Both the position numbers and the translations under genes were made by a program. Under the pieces are notes generated by a model, which worked only from the letters and a program-made list of their open reading frames with translations, was not told the origin of the DNA and did not search any database. Below, piece by piece: positions 14,152 to 22,893 of a DNA stretch of 37,457 nucleotides. Location: assembly GCA_017549605.1 (NCBI GenBank), contig JAFYUH010000162.1, forward strand, positions 1 through 37,457, in the 5' to 3' direction. The stretch is from Bacteroidales bacterium (GTDB taxonomy: Bacteria; Bacteroidota; Bacteroidia; Bacteroidales; F082). The first letter of the stretch is position 1; each line of letters opens with the position of its first letter.

Positions 14152-15888
14152 TTAACCTCCGTACGCAAGATTCATTTTTCTATTGTAAGTGTTTACAATT
14201 TCCGTAAGAGTTGAGCCATCAACTTCAAGAACGATTCTCTGAGTAGAATTTAAAGAGTTTTCATCAAACGCAAGGTTGAGTTTTTCTTTTAAATTTACGC
14301 CCTTTGTTGACAATCCCAAATCAACGCCTGCTGTGTAATTGGACAGCCATGCAAGCTGAGAATCGATGTCTCTTTTCAGTGCGGGCATTTCTTTATCAAA
14401 TCCTACTCCGATACCTTTTACAAGGTTTACACCGATCATGTCCCGCATTACTTTCGACGGAGAGGCAATGCCGAAAAGTTTTTTCATGTAGCTTGTCACA
14501 TCGCCAACCCATCCTTTAATCTTATTCTTAATCCATGAAACACTACCGGAGAGGCCTTTCCATAATCCTTCAACAAGATTTTTTCCTGCGTCCTTCATAT
14601 CTTCGAATCCGTCCGAGAACCATTTAACCATGTCGACAAGAAACTTTGCAATCTGATTCATTAACCAATCATATGCGTTTTTAATGCCTTGTCCGATCCA
14701 ATGAATGACATCCGATCCGAAATCGATAATCATGTCAGCTCCTTTTCCGAGCCATAAAGAAAGATCTATGAGAAATTTTGCAACATTGGATGCAAGCCAC
14801 TCACTTGCAGATTTCATCCCATTCCACAACGCTTCGATAATGTCTTGTCCGCATTTTAAAATCAATGCTCCAAGTTCTGCCGACCATTCGAGAATATGCG
14901 CAATAGAAACTGCAAGAAGGTTCATGAATAATTCACCGATATGCACAAGGATTGCAGGCGTGTTTGTGATTATCCCCTTTATAAGAGCTTCAATAATCTG
15001 AATTCCGATCTCCACCAGCTTCGGCAGAGCTTCGGCAGCCTTATCTGCAAGCATCGCAATCAGATCGCCTATGCTTTCCGCAAGTCCCTCAACACCTTCT
15101 TCAGAATATACTTCTGCAATATGCTGAACCATGTTGGTCAGACCCTGAACAGCTTCAAGAGCTACAGGGAGAAGGTCCGCACCGATTGTTGCACTTAACG
15201 ATTCAAATTCAAGCGAAAGGATTCTGAGAGAGTTTGCAAGGCTTGTTTCCGCTGTTTTTGCAAAATCCCCCTGCGCATCGGCTGTAACCGACATAAGATA
15301 GTTATATCTTAACGTCGCCTGCTCTGCCTGAGTCATTGCATTAAACGATTTTGTAATGCCCTGAGAAAGCGCGTATGCTTCGAGATTCGCAACGGACATA
15401 TTAATCCCGAGCTGTTTTAAAGGTTCGGTTTCTCCGCTTATACCCGCTCTGATTTTATTAAAAGCATCTTCATGGTTAAGGTTGTAAAACGATGCAAAAT
15501 CCCCGGCAAGTCCTGTCATGTCTGTTGACATTTCAAGAACAGCATCGTTTGAAAGGCCCATGCTTTTAAGCATAGCTCCCATGGTGCCCGTGTATTTCTT
15601 TGCAGAAAGTTCTGAGAGCCCATAAGCTTCTTTTGCTTTCTTTGCAAAGTCTTCAATCTTATTCGCTCCGTCACCGAATGTTGTATCTACGACGTTCTGT
15701 ACTTCACTCAGATCGCTTGCAGTGTTTACGGAATCTATCCCGAATTTAACAAGCGCGGCGGTTGCTCCGGCAAGAGCTATTTTTAATCCGGATAACGCTT
15801 TTTTCTCTAATGTGGAAAGAGAGGATTGCAACTGGCTTGTATCCAGCTCAGTCGATATTTTGACACTGCCGACTTCCTCAACAGCCAT
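14152..15888 (-). CDS. Tail tape measure protein
   Basis: 578 aa. Typical features are a helical N-terminus, the TASDLSEVQNVVD and MGAMLKSMGLSNDAVLEMS segments of phage TMPs, a Gly/Ala-rich apolar middle (about 275-345) that can cross the host membrane, and W-rich amphipathic repeats (WLASNVAKFLIDL, WLMNQIAKFLVDM). At the usual rough 0.15 nm per residue the tail would be about 85-90 nm, fairly short for a siphovirus. Confidence 0.93.
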   Translation of the reverse strand: MAVEEVGSVKISTELDTSQLQSSLSTLEKKALSGLKIALAGATAALVKFGIDSVNTASDLSEVQNVVDTTFGDGANKIEDFAKKAKEAYGLSELSAKKYTGTMGAMLKSMGLSNDAVLEMSTDMTGLAGDFASFYNLNHEDAFNKIRAGISGETEPLKQLGINMSVANLEAYALSQGITKSFNAMTQAEQATLRYNYLMSVTADAQGDFAKTAETSLANSLRILSLEFESLSATIGADLLPVALEAVQGLTNMVQHIAEVYSEEGVEGLAESIGDLIAMLADKAAEALPKLVEIGIQIIEALIKGIITNTPAILVHIGELFMNLLAVSIAHILEWSAELGALILKCGQDIIEALWNGMKSASEWLASNVAKFLIDLSLWLGKGADMIIDFGSDVIHWIGQGIKNAYDWLMNQIAKFLVDMVKWFSDGFEDMKDAGKNLVEGLWKGLSGSVSWIKNKIKGWVGDVTSYMKKLFGIASPSKVMRDMIGVNLVKGIGVGFDKEMPALKRDIDSQLAWLSNYTAGVDLGLSTKGVNLKEKLNLAFDENSLNSTQRIVLEVDGSTLTEIVNTYNRKMNLAYGG

Positions 15889-15892
15889 TTAT

Positions 15893-16459
15893 TCACCCCC
15901 ATTCGGCCTCAAACTGTCGCATTTCTTCAAGTTCTTCTCTTGTATATCTGACGGGCAATTGCACTGCGTCTTTTGCTTCCTGAAGCTTCACAAGCTGTTC
16001 TCCCTTATAGTCTTTCAAATCCATAAATCTAAGACGTATTTTTTGCCTGAAAGGACATTCATCTGAAAGATTTGATAAAAGGATGATGAATTTGCGCCAA
16101 TGAAGGAAAGGAATATCGACTAAATCTATGAAGTATTCCTTTAAGAAGCTTGCGTAGATCTCTTTTGCATCAAACTCAAAATCAAATTGCTGTTCGCTTT
16201 GAGAATCATTTTCATCAGCAGTTCCCATAAACTGCTTGAAAAGGTCTATTCCTGTTACTTCGTCGATTTCATCGCGGAAAAACCATTTCAAAAGTAAATA
16301 GGGCTTTTGAATTTGCAAAATAGAATCATCGTCATACATTCGCATGATTCTGAGAATATTACGAAAATCCGCATTTATAAAAAAAGTGTTCCCGTCGTAC
16401 TGTATGTAATCGGGGAACACCTTTTCTTTTTGCTTACTTAGTGAGAATGTCGTATTCAT
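15893..16459 (-). CDS. Gp15-like tail assembly chaperone
   Basis: 188 aa, matching the Gp15 family (PF06854) in length, context and the FPDYIQYDGNTFFINADFRNILRI opening. It follows the smaller chaperone and precedes the tape measure, the normal order. The two frames overlap by 26 bases, but this frame has its own ATG and no slippery heptamer lies before the upstream stop, so separate translation is favoured over a programmed frameshift. Confidence 0.75.
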   Translation of the reverse strand: MNTTFSLSKQKEKVFPDYIQYDGNTFFINADFRNILRIMRMYDDDSILQIQKPYLLLKWFFRDEIDEVTGIDLFKQFMGTADENDSQSEQQFDFEFDAKEIYASFLKEYFIDLVDIPFLHWRKFIILLSNLSDECPFRQKIRLRFMDLKDYKGEQLVKLQEAKDAVQLPVRYTREELEEMRQFEAEWG

Positions 16460-16775
16460 CGTTTATCCGTTCATTGTAAGCAATTGCGGTTTCTCTTGCG
16501 ATGGCCGTCATCACATCAACTGCTTTTATGAGACTCACGGGCTTTCCGCCTGATATTTTTTTTAACGCACCTTCTCCAAGCATAGTATCGATATATTGTT
16601 CGCACTTTCTTACAGCTGAAATAATAGCATCTACATCATCTGACTTAATGTTTTTAAATTCAAATGATGCCTTTAATGCCATTTCGACCACATCAATATC
16701 GGATACTTTCAATTCAAAAATGTGCCCGTTTACGTCAATCTGAGGCGTATCAAAATTAAAGGTAAGCTTTTTCAT
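16434..16775 (-). CDS. Small tail assembly chaperone
   Basis: 113 aa, starting MKKLTFNFDTPQIDVNGHIFEL, a beta-hairpin opening common to this family, then helices. It sits directly between the major tail protein and the Gp15-like gene, where the first of the two tail chaperones is found. It would coat the tape measure before tail-tube polymerisation. Confidence 0.7.
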   Translation of the reverse strand: MKKLTFNFDTPQIDVNGHIFELKVSDIDVVEMALKASFEFKNIKSDDVDAIISAVRKCEQYIDTMLGEGALKKISGGKPVSLIKAVDVMTAIARETAIAYNERINDEYDILTK

Positions 16776-16809
16776 GTTCTATATCTCCTTTATATATGTT
16801 TTTGTTAAA

Positions 16810-17304
16810 TTAAGCCTGCGCATCTGCAGTAAATGTCGGTTTGCCTTCCGCAACGGTTGCTGTTCCGAGTGTAACATCGCCTCTCTGAGCGATAGTGTAT
16901 GTGATTGTTCCTGCAACAAAATCATCTGTGTCGATTGTAAGAAGCGCGTTAAACGTTTCTGCAAGGTTTTTGCCTGATGAATCTTTCTGCTGACGAACAA
17001 TCATTGCTTGCACGACCGCATCAAGGCCTGTTTTCTGCTTTCTCGCCATGTCCGCGATGAAATCATAGATTCCGTCGCCGATAATTGCTTTCTGCGTCTG
17101 CGGGATGGACGGGGAGTATCTCTGCAGTTCCGTTGTCGGGTTTTCGTCTGCGATGTAGTCGAATACTTCCGTCTCTCCGTTATATGCTATTGCAAAATCT
17201 GTTGATTTTGAAACTCTTACCCATGCGGGAGTTTCTTTTGTGCCTGTATTGAGAAAAAGATAATTCAGATGCTTCTTTCTCATTTCCTGAACTTTATCTG
17301 CCAT
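16810..17304 (-). CDS. Major tail (tube) protein
   Basis: 164 aa. The pattern WVRVSKSTDFAIAYNGETEVFDYI...E...Y.PS, followed by beta strands with RGDVTLGTATV at the end, is that of siphovirus tail-tube proteins of Bacillota phages. Strong SD (GGAGG). Position between head-tail joining genes and tail chaperones agrees. Confidence 0.85.
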   Translation of the reverse strand: MADKVQEMRKKHLNYLFLNTGTKETPAWVRVSKSTDFAIAYNGETEVFDYIADENPTTELQRYSPSIPQTQKAIIGDGIYDFIADMARKQKTGLDAVVQAMIVRQQKDSSGKNLAETFNALLTIDTDDFVAGTITYTIAQRGDVTLGTATVAEGKPTFTADAQA

Positions 17305-17727
17305 TTATTCCTCCAAATATGTTATTTCGATCCCAAATGAATATTCGGCTTCCGTTCCGTCTTCGCTTATGGATACAAATGTCGGTGTTTCTCTGTTTAC
17401 TTCGATTTGAAATACTGTGATATTATCCCCGAGCGTGGGATAATTACCCTGATCCTCCTGAGATTCAATCCATGATGCAAATTCATCAAAAATTGCAAGG
17501 TTAGACATGTTTTCCCCGTCACGTTCTTCACTATATGGAAGTGACGCTCTCATGGTAAACATCATGCTTTTCCCGCATGAACCGTCTATAAACTCTGACT
17601 CTCGATACATACTGTCAGTCATAATGCCCACAGAAGAGGGAAGGGCTGTATTAAAATAGATGTATTGTTCAAATAACTGTGTTACTTTCGGAAGTAAAAA
17701 TTCCGTTAAGCCTTCGTATATACTCAT
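17305..17727 (-). CDS. Tail terminator / tail completion protein
   Basis: 140 aa: an N-terminal helix (SIYEGLTEFLLPKV), beta strands and a C-terminal FGIEITYLEE. By position between the HK97-gp10-like protein and the tail tube it is the tail terminator; the family is sometimes labelled minor capsid protein. It abuts the tail-tube gene with no gap. Confidence 0.65.
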   Translation of the reverse strand: MSIYEGLTEFLLPKVTQLFEQYIYFNTALPSSVGIMTDSMYRESEFIDGSCGKSMMFTMRASLPYSEERDGENMSNLAIFDEFASWIESQEDQGNYPTLGDNITVFQIEVNRETPTFVSISEDGTEAEYSFGIEITYLEE

Positions 17728-18071
17728 TCATTTTCCTGCCTTATGATTTTTGCGACTGCGTTAAGGTAATGTTTATTTTTTGCTTTTATCATAGCTTCGG
17801 CCCAATGGTCCGTTGCAAGAGGATGGAAGGATTTATTAATTCTCATCCATTTTGCGTGATATAGCTTCTTTGCATACGGCACATTGTAAAGCACATAATC
17901 CGTATGAACTTCCGCTTTGTGAACGGCAAGCATACCCGTTCTGAACGGGACATACGGCTCCATATATTTCTTCATTACCGCGTGAATCTTTTTCCTTACT
18001 TTCGGATCCTCGATATGCAGTTTTTTAATCGTTTCTTTCGGGGCTTGTTTTCTGACGTATGTTATCTTCAT
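17724..18071 (-). CDS. Minor capsid / HK97 gp10-like neck protein
   Basis: 115 aa, basic, with VPFRTGMLAVHKAEVHTDYVLYNVPYAKKLYH (about 41-72), the signature of the Minor_capsid_2/HK97-gp10-like group that joins head and tail. It overlaps the downstream gene by four bases. Confidence 0.75.
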   Translation of the reverse strand: MKITYVRKQAPKETIKKLHIEDPKVRKKIHAVMKKYMEPYVPFRTGMLAVHKAEVHTDYVLYNVPYAKKLYHAKWMRINKSFHPLATDHWAEAMIKAKNKHYLNAVAKIIRQENE

Positions 18072-18072
18072 T

Positions 18073-18420
18073 TTATCCCTCGCATTTTAGATGACGCGGG
18101 CTGTACCGTGAGTTGTCCGCAAAATGTCTGACACGGAACGAGCGGTTTTTATATTTTGCAAGAAGTTTTGCAACTGTAAAATCCTTGTCTATTACATCAT
18201 TTACAGTCCCATGAACTATAATATCCCCTTCGGATACTACCGTAGTAGCAGGAAGCCTTGCAATAAAACTGTTAGCCATTGAAAGAGATGTAGTCTGTGC
18301 ATTTTTAATCACAACTGACTTAAAAAAAGCATTTTCGACTACGTCTCTTGTCCAGCTTTCCGATGTACCTTTTATGGTTCTGTGATAAACAGTTACTGTG
18401 TCCTTCCAAAAGTCCATCAC
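18073..18420 (-). CDS. Head closure-like protein
   Basis: 115 aa, beta-rich, opening FWKDTVTVYHRTIKG and containing IARLPATTVVSEGDIIVHG, typical of the small stopper proteins of siphovirus necks. The third joining gene in order supports the call; sequence alone would not. Confidence 0.65.
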   Translation of the reverse strand: MMDFWKDTVTVYHRTIKGTSESWTRDVVENAFFKSVVIKNAQTTSLSMANSFIARLPATTVVSEGDIIVHGTVNDVIDKDFTVAKLLAKYKNRSFRVRHFADNSRYSPRHLKCEG

Positions 18421-18788
18421 ATCCCCCTGTACATTAAACCGCTGTTTGCAAGATGCGAATAAATAATTCCGTACAGCTTTTTATTTTGAGATTCAAACGA
18501 CATTGATAACGAATCATAAGCGATTGTGACTCCATCATTTGACTGTGAGGCAATCACTCCGCCACCGTTCTCAAATGCCGTATCGTCAAAGATCTTGATA
18601 GCTTCTGCGACTTCGCAAATACAGTCTTTTACGATATCCACTTGTTCTTCTTTATTCGCAAGTCTCCCGAATGTGTACATGTCGACAAGGCGACGTGCTT
18701 TCCTTTCGTACGCCGCCCATTCGTCATCAGAAGAGATTATTGCACCGCCGTATTCATCGTGATAATAGCTGAATCCTGCGTATTTCAT
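18417..18788 (-). CDS. Head-tail adaptor-like protein
   Basis: 123 aa, mainly helical, with YERKARRLVDMYTFGRL and EVDIVKDCI-like helices, as in gp6/gp15-type connectors that sit under the portal. It is the first gene after the major capsid protein and overlaps the next gene by four bases. Confidence 0.65.
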   Translation of the reverse strand: MKYAGFSYYHDEYGGAIISSDDEWAAYERKARRLVDMYTFGRLANKEEQVDIVKDCICEVAEAIKIFDDTAFENGGGVIASQSNDGVTIAYDSLSMSFESQNKKLYGIIYSHLANSGLMYRGM

Positions 18789-18801
18789 ATCTCAAATTAA
18801 G

Positions 18802-19638
18802 TTACGCTGTTGTATGCGCAAAGATACCTTTTGTCTTGTTTTCGTAAACTTCAGCGATACCGACTGTTCTGTATCCGAATTTCCATGCATCTGCATCCTG
18901 GTTTGCTTCCGGAGTAATAACCTTCGGAACTGTGTGTTTCTGGAACTGAATTGTTGCAGACGGATGGATGAGAAGGAAGTTGAGAGCTGAACCGCTTGTT
19001 GTAAATCCATCTGCACCAAGTGTGACTTTGGAATTGAACCTTGCCTGCGGAACCTTAACGACATTTACGTTTTCAAGAACCTGTTTTGATTTTGTTGTGT
19101 CAAGGTCCTGAATCATTCCGTAAAGTGTCGGAGTAATAAAGAGGATTCTGCCTTCTGTCGGTACTTCTTCTTCGTCCATAGCATTATAAGCGTTTCTGAG
19201 AGCTGTGACGACGTTTGCTCCGCTTGTGAGCGCGCCTGATGCTGTCTGAATATTTGACGCTGATGCGTAAGATGAAAAACGATACGCATCGAGTTCCGGA
19301 ACTACTTTTGTTCTGATGAATTCTCCCGCAAGTCTGCCGAACGCAATACCCGCTGTTTCCATGTCGTCGAGAGCGTCAACGACGAACATTCTGCCACGGT
19401 CATAACCGCATTTAACTGTTTCGTATGTAAGTTCCACATCGCCCTGAACGTAGCCTGTTGAACGTGAGTAATCCGCAAGACCTGACATTGTCATTTTCGG
19501 GATTACGAGTTCATTTGCGTTTCTGCCTGCTGACACGAGGTCAGAGTTTCCGTCAAGGACTGAGGAAAGCGATGCATTTTTGTAAATCTCATCGAGAAGG
19601 GGGACATACTGTTTGAAATATTCGATTGTGTTAGCCAT
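18802..19638 (-). CDS. Major capsid protein (HK97 fold)
   Basis: 278 aa. Residues 25-110 contain the N-arm to E-loop region (NELVIPKMTMSGLADYSRSTGY...VQGDVELTYE split by a turn) and the YDRGRMFVVDALDD helix. The C-terminal P/A-domain has EGRILFITPTLYGMIQD and AWKFGYRTVGIAEVYENK. No protease gene or N-terminal delta domain is seen, consistent with a separate scaffold next door. Confidence 0.88.
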   Translation of the reverse strand: MANTIEYFKQYVPLLDEIYKNASLSSVLDGNSDLVSAGRNANELVIPKMTMSGLADYSRSTGYVQGDVELTYETVKCGYDRGRMFVVDALDDMETAGIAFGRLAGEFIRTKVVPELDAYRFSSYASASNIQTASGALTSGANVVTALRNAYNAMDEEEVPTEGRILFITPTLYGMIQDLDTTKSKQVLENVNVVKVPQARFNSKVTLGADGFTTSGSALNFLLIHPSATIQFQKHTVPKVITPEANQDADAWKFGYRTVGIAEVYENKTKGIFAHTTA

Positions 19639-19660
19639 TTATTTTTTCCTTTCTTTTTTC

Positions 19661-20212
19661 TTACTTTTCTGTTATTGGTAAGCCCATAGCTGCGCGAATT
19701 TTATCCATACCGCCGATTGTCGGGCTGCCTACTGAGGGTTTAACAAATGTCGGTTTTCCGGGGTCTTCCGTTGTGAACAGATAGTCATTTTCTTTTTTAA
19801 CAGCCTCGATAGCCAGACTCAAATCGCTGTCGCGGTTTTTGGATGCTTTCAAAGCGTCAATATCAAGAAATGCTTTTACGGCTTTATCGCTTTTTGCACC
19901 GCTTTTTTTAATGGCATCTGTAAGAAATGAATCAAATTCCATGTCTGCAAGCTTAGCCTGATACTCGTTATCCTTGTCTGTAAGCTGTTTTGCAAGGTCT
20001 TTTATCTTTTCGTTAAGCTCGTTTACATCAATACCTTCAAAGCCTTTTAAAGCTTCCTGTGCTGTTGTGAGCTGGTCTTTATAGTTGTCTCTTTCCGCTT
20101 CCATTGCAGAAATTTTATCCTTCTCACGCTGAATGTCTTTGCCGTTTTCGGCCATGACAAACTGAATCTGTTCCTCCGTAAGTCCTTTTGATAATAATTC
20201 GTCTTTTTTCAT
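19661..20212 (-). CDS. GP20-like scaffolding protein
   Basis: 183 aa. Charged coiled coil (about 25-95, ENGKDIQREKDKISAMEAERDNYK...), then a helical part and a basic C-terminal tail ending MDKIRAAMGLPITEK. This is the form of the phage minor structural GP20/DUF4355-type scaffolds that precede the major capsid gene. Confidence 0.8.
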   Translation of the reverse strand: MKKDELLSKGLTEEQIQFVMAENGKDIQREKDKISAMEAERDNYKDQLTTAQEALKGFEGIDVNELNEKIKDLAKQLTDKDNEYQAKLADMEFDSFLTDAIKKSGAKSDKAVKAFLDIDALKASKNRDSDLSLAIEAVKKENDYLFTTEDPGKPTFVKPSVGSPTIGGMDKIRAAMGLPITEK

Positions 20213-20294
20213 TTGCTTTTTCCTTTCTGAGATGTTTTAGGGCTGTATCTTGCGCCCGAAAGTCGACTGTTTAAGCTCTGATCATCTGAGCAAT

Positions 20295-20314
20295 AAAAAA
20301 GCACTATATAGTGC
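20295..20314 (-). terminator. Terminator inside the head operon
   Basis: The 14-bp palindrome GCACTATATAGTGC (20301-20314) is followed on the minus strand by TTTTTTATTG. It lies between minor capsid and scaffold genes. A further weak dyad (GCTC...GAGC) follows before the scaffold start. No strong promoter was found in the 105-bp gap. Confidence 0.75.
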
Positions 20315-20317
20315 CGT

Positions 20318-21514
20318 TTAACTGATTTGTTTTTTTAATTTTCTCTCCGCCCATCGTACTTTCATTGATACTGAGCGATTGTATTTCTGCACGCGGATAC
20401 GTTCTTTCTGTGTTGCAAGTCCCGTCTGCTTGCAGAAGTTTTCATAATCCCGTTCACGCTCTTTCATGCGCTTTGATACTTTTGTGAATCGCGCCTGTGC
20501 TGACGGGTTTTCGTCTTTTATTTCGCTGAGTGCCACAAGTTCCCTGCGGTCTTTGCGTATTTCTCGTTCCGCTTTTCGCTGAAGCTGTGTTGCATCATAT
20601 ACCGACATTTCTTCGCCTTCATAAGTCACTTTTTTATCGTTTAAACCGTTTATTTCCGCCTGCGTGTACATTGGCGGACTGTCTGCCGTCGTAAGATTTG
20701 CGCTGTGACGACAGTTCCAACCTCCGAGCCCGTCGCCTTCTCCGTAATGTGTAGCCGTCGCAAAATGCGGGAATCGTTTATCTTTTCCTGAGATGCAATA
20801 TCTTTTCCCCTGCCACTCTGCATGAGAAGGCCTTGCACCTGCATGGGCGGTCACATCAACGTAATCAAGCTCAAGTTCTTCCGCAAGGTTTAGCATAACT
20901 CTTGTCCCGGTATTCGATACTCCTGTCATAACTGCACGCCTCACTGCTACATCGACATGATCTTTATGTCCTGAAGGATAAGTTACGTATGGGGCACTTG
21001 AATCTATAACCGATTTAACAGCGTTGTAAATTGCTGTATTGTAGTCAAACGCTCCTGAATTAATCTGCAAGTATGCGATGTCAACGGCCGTGAAATAAGC
21101 TGTCTGAACGCTTTCAGCGGTGGAGAGCGTGAAATTCAGAAGAGTGTTGTTTGTCTTCTGCCATCCTGCCTTCAAGATGTCCATGGTTCCTTCGGAAGCT
21201 TTTAAAAACTCTATAGGATCCTCGATTTCGACGGTATCAACATCGTAAAGGTTTTCTACAGCAGACTCCTCAAACAATGATTTAACTTCTTCGGTGCTTT
21301 TGTTTGTAGCTTTTGAAATTTCCTTAAGAATTTCTTTGTACAGCATCCCGCTTTGCTGTAATTTATATGACTGCCATTTCGCAGTTTCTGTAATGGAAAA
21401 ATCCGCCTTTACAATTCGGCGGATTATGTCTTTTAAAATATCTTCCTGAAGCTGTCTGTATACTCCCGAAATAAGGCTGTCTGAAATGTCCTGCAAGAAT
21501 TCCGGAGTAAGCAT
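20318..21514 (-). CDS. Minor capsid protein 2 (Phage_min_cap2, MuF-like)
   Basis: 398 aa. Helical N-terminal half; the segment about 190-300 holds H-A-G-A-R-P-S-H-A-E-W-Q-G and GGWNCRH, the Cys/His-rich MuF-type signature (VTAHAGARPSHAEWQGKRYC is its core). The C-terminus is a basic coiled coil (about 315-398) for head interior interaction. It is probably ejected or needed for head assembly. It abuts the portal gene. Confidence 0.88.
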   Translation of the reverse strand: MLTPEFLQDISDSLISGVYRQLQEDILKDIIRRIVKADFSITETAKWQSYKLQQSGMLYKEILKEISKATNKSTEEVKSLFEESAVENLYDVDTVEIEDPIEFLKASEGTMDILKAGWQKTNNTLLNFTLSTAESVQTAYFTAVDIAYLQINSGAFDYNTAIYNAVKSVIDSSAPYVTYPSGHKDHVDVAVRRAVMTGVSNTGTRVMLNLAEELELDYVDVTAHAGARPSHAEWQGKRYCISGKDKRFPHFATATHYGEGDGLGGWNCRHSANLTTADSPPMYTQAEINGLNDKKVTYEGEEMSVYDATQLQRKAEREIRKDRRELVALSEIKDENPSAQARFTKVSKRMKERERDYENFCKQTGLATQKERIRVQKYNRSVSMKVRWAERKLKKQIS

Positions 21515-22893
21515 CAGAAGCCCTCAAATAATCCTGCTGTGGAAGTTTGTTCCGGCATCATCTCGCGAGCAATTTCTTCTGTAACTCCGTATCGCTTCAT
21601 AAGATACTGGACCTTATTCAAGATATTCGCCTGCACTTCCGAAAGCATGATGGTCTGTTCCTGAGAGGCATCAACAATAATCGAATCATCCCATTTAAAG
21701 CTCGCTTCATACTCGCCTGCAGGGGCAAGGTCGTACAAATCGCAATAAATGTCGTAAACTTCGATAAGGTCTCTCAATGCCTTTTCAAGAGCTTTCTGAA
21801 TGTCTGAGACTGTAGCATAAGAACGCTGTTTCTGAATCTTAATTTCAGTCGCAGTTTTAGCTTCTCCCTGAATATCTGAGAACGTACCATGTGAAAGTCC
21901 ACAAGTATCTTCTATTTTTCTCAAGATCGTATTCAGGCCGTTTACGTATGAATTATCGCGGAGAGCAGGGGAGAATACGTTGTAAAATGTTTCACCACCA
22001 CCGCCATCATATGCATGTCGTCTGAAAAGTCTTTTTTCGAGTTTCGGAATCTTTGAGGGCTTGCCGTCAAGCGTTCCTGCGAATGCTGTAGTGTCAACAT
22101 CAACTGCAAGCGCACCGCCTTCAAATTCCCATAAAAGGCGACTGTATTGTTCGTCAGCATCTTTAATGAGGTCTGTCGCTCTTGAATATACGCTTACACC
22201 AAGTGGCGAACGTGGGTCAATATTATTTGCAAACGGAATTTTGAAATACGAAAACAGCGGTCTGTTTACGTTCCTAATAAATACTTCACTTTCAAGATCC
22301 GCCCATTCAGGAATTGATGAAAGTGAAACGGGATTCATATTGTCCGCGCGATATGCCTCATTTCTGATATGGAGGATATTTCCTTCAGTTCGATGAATTT
22401 CAAGTCTGACATATGAGGTGTTGTCTATAACGACAGTTTCGGTAAATACTGCGCTTTTCAACTCATCATCGAGCGGGAAAAAGTTATCGGAGTGCACGTA
22501 TTCACACTTCAATTCTCCGTCTTTTGTGATATATGGTTTAAAGACAAGCCCCCCGCCTTTGCATCCGTATTCTGTACTGGTCCGAATGCCTGAGAATACC
22601 TTATCAAACTGTGCACTGATAAACTCTGCCCTTGCAGATCCTGTTATCTCAAATTCAGATTCGATAGTTACAAGCATTGCAATTTCGCTTGAAATAGTCG
22701 AAGCAAGCCCAAGCGATTTAACATCGTCGGTCAGCCACGGGGATTTATTTTCATACATTGCATTCCACAGCTTCACGGCTTCGACCATTGAATCACTCAT
22801 TGCTACTTTTACTCTTGCAGCATTCTGTATGCTGTTTTTATTGAACATACTCTTTAACCTCGTTTTTATCCAATTTATTAATCTCTCAATCAC
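21514..22893 (-). CDS. Portal protein (SPP1 gp6-like)
   Basis: 459 aa from the GTG at 22893. It forms the dodecameric DNA gate at one head vertex. Seen are a typical basic amphipathic start (MIERLINWIKTRLKSMF), the stem/wing region (VFIRNVNRPLFSYFKIPFANN, GVSVYSRATDLIKDADEQYSRLLWEFEGG) and the C-terminal helical crown ending in a TSTAGLFEGF tail. GTG overlaps the terminase stop (GTGA) with GAGGG at the right distance; the ATG at 22911 lacks an SD and adds only six residues. Confidence 0.88.
   Translation of the reverse strand: MIERLINWIKTRLKSMFNKNSIQNAARVKVAMSDSMVEAVKLWNAMYENKSPWLTDDVKSLGLASTISSEIAMLVTIESEFEITGSARAEFISAQFDKVFSGIRTSTEYGCKGGGLVFKPYITKDGELKCEYVHSDNFFPLDDELKSAVFTETVVIDNTSYVRLEIHRTEGNILHIRNEAYRADNMNPVSLSSIPEWADLESEVFIRNVNRPLFSYFKIPFANNIDPRSPLGVSVYSRATDLIKDADEQYSRLLWEFEGGALAVDVDTTAFAGTLDGKPSKIPKLEKRLFRRHAYDGGGGETFYNVFSPALRDNSYVNGLNTILRKIEDTCGLSHGTFSDIQGEAKTATEIKIQKQRSYATVSDIQKALEKALRDLIEVYDIYCDLYDLAPAGEYEASFKWDDSIIVDASQEQTIMLSEVQANILNKVQYLMKRYGVTEEIAREMMPEQTSTAGLFEGF

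Noticed and set aside
16434-16459. Programmed frameshift joining the two tail chaperones
   Set aside because: The frames overlap, but no slippery heptamer is found before the upstream stop and the second frame has its own ATG.
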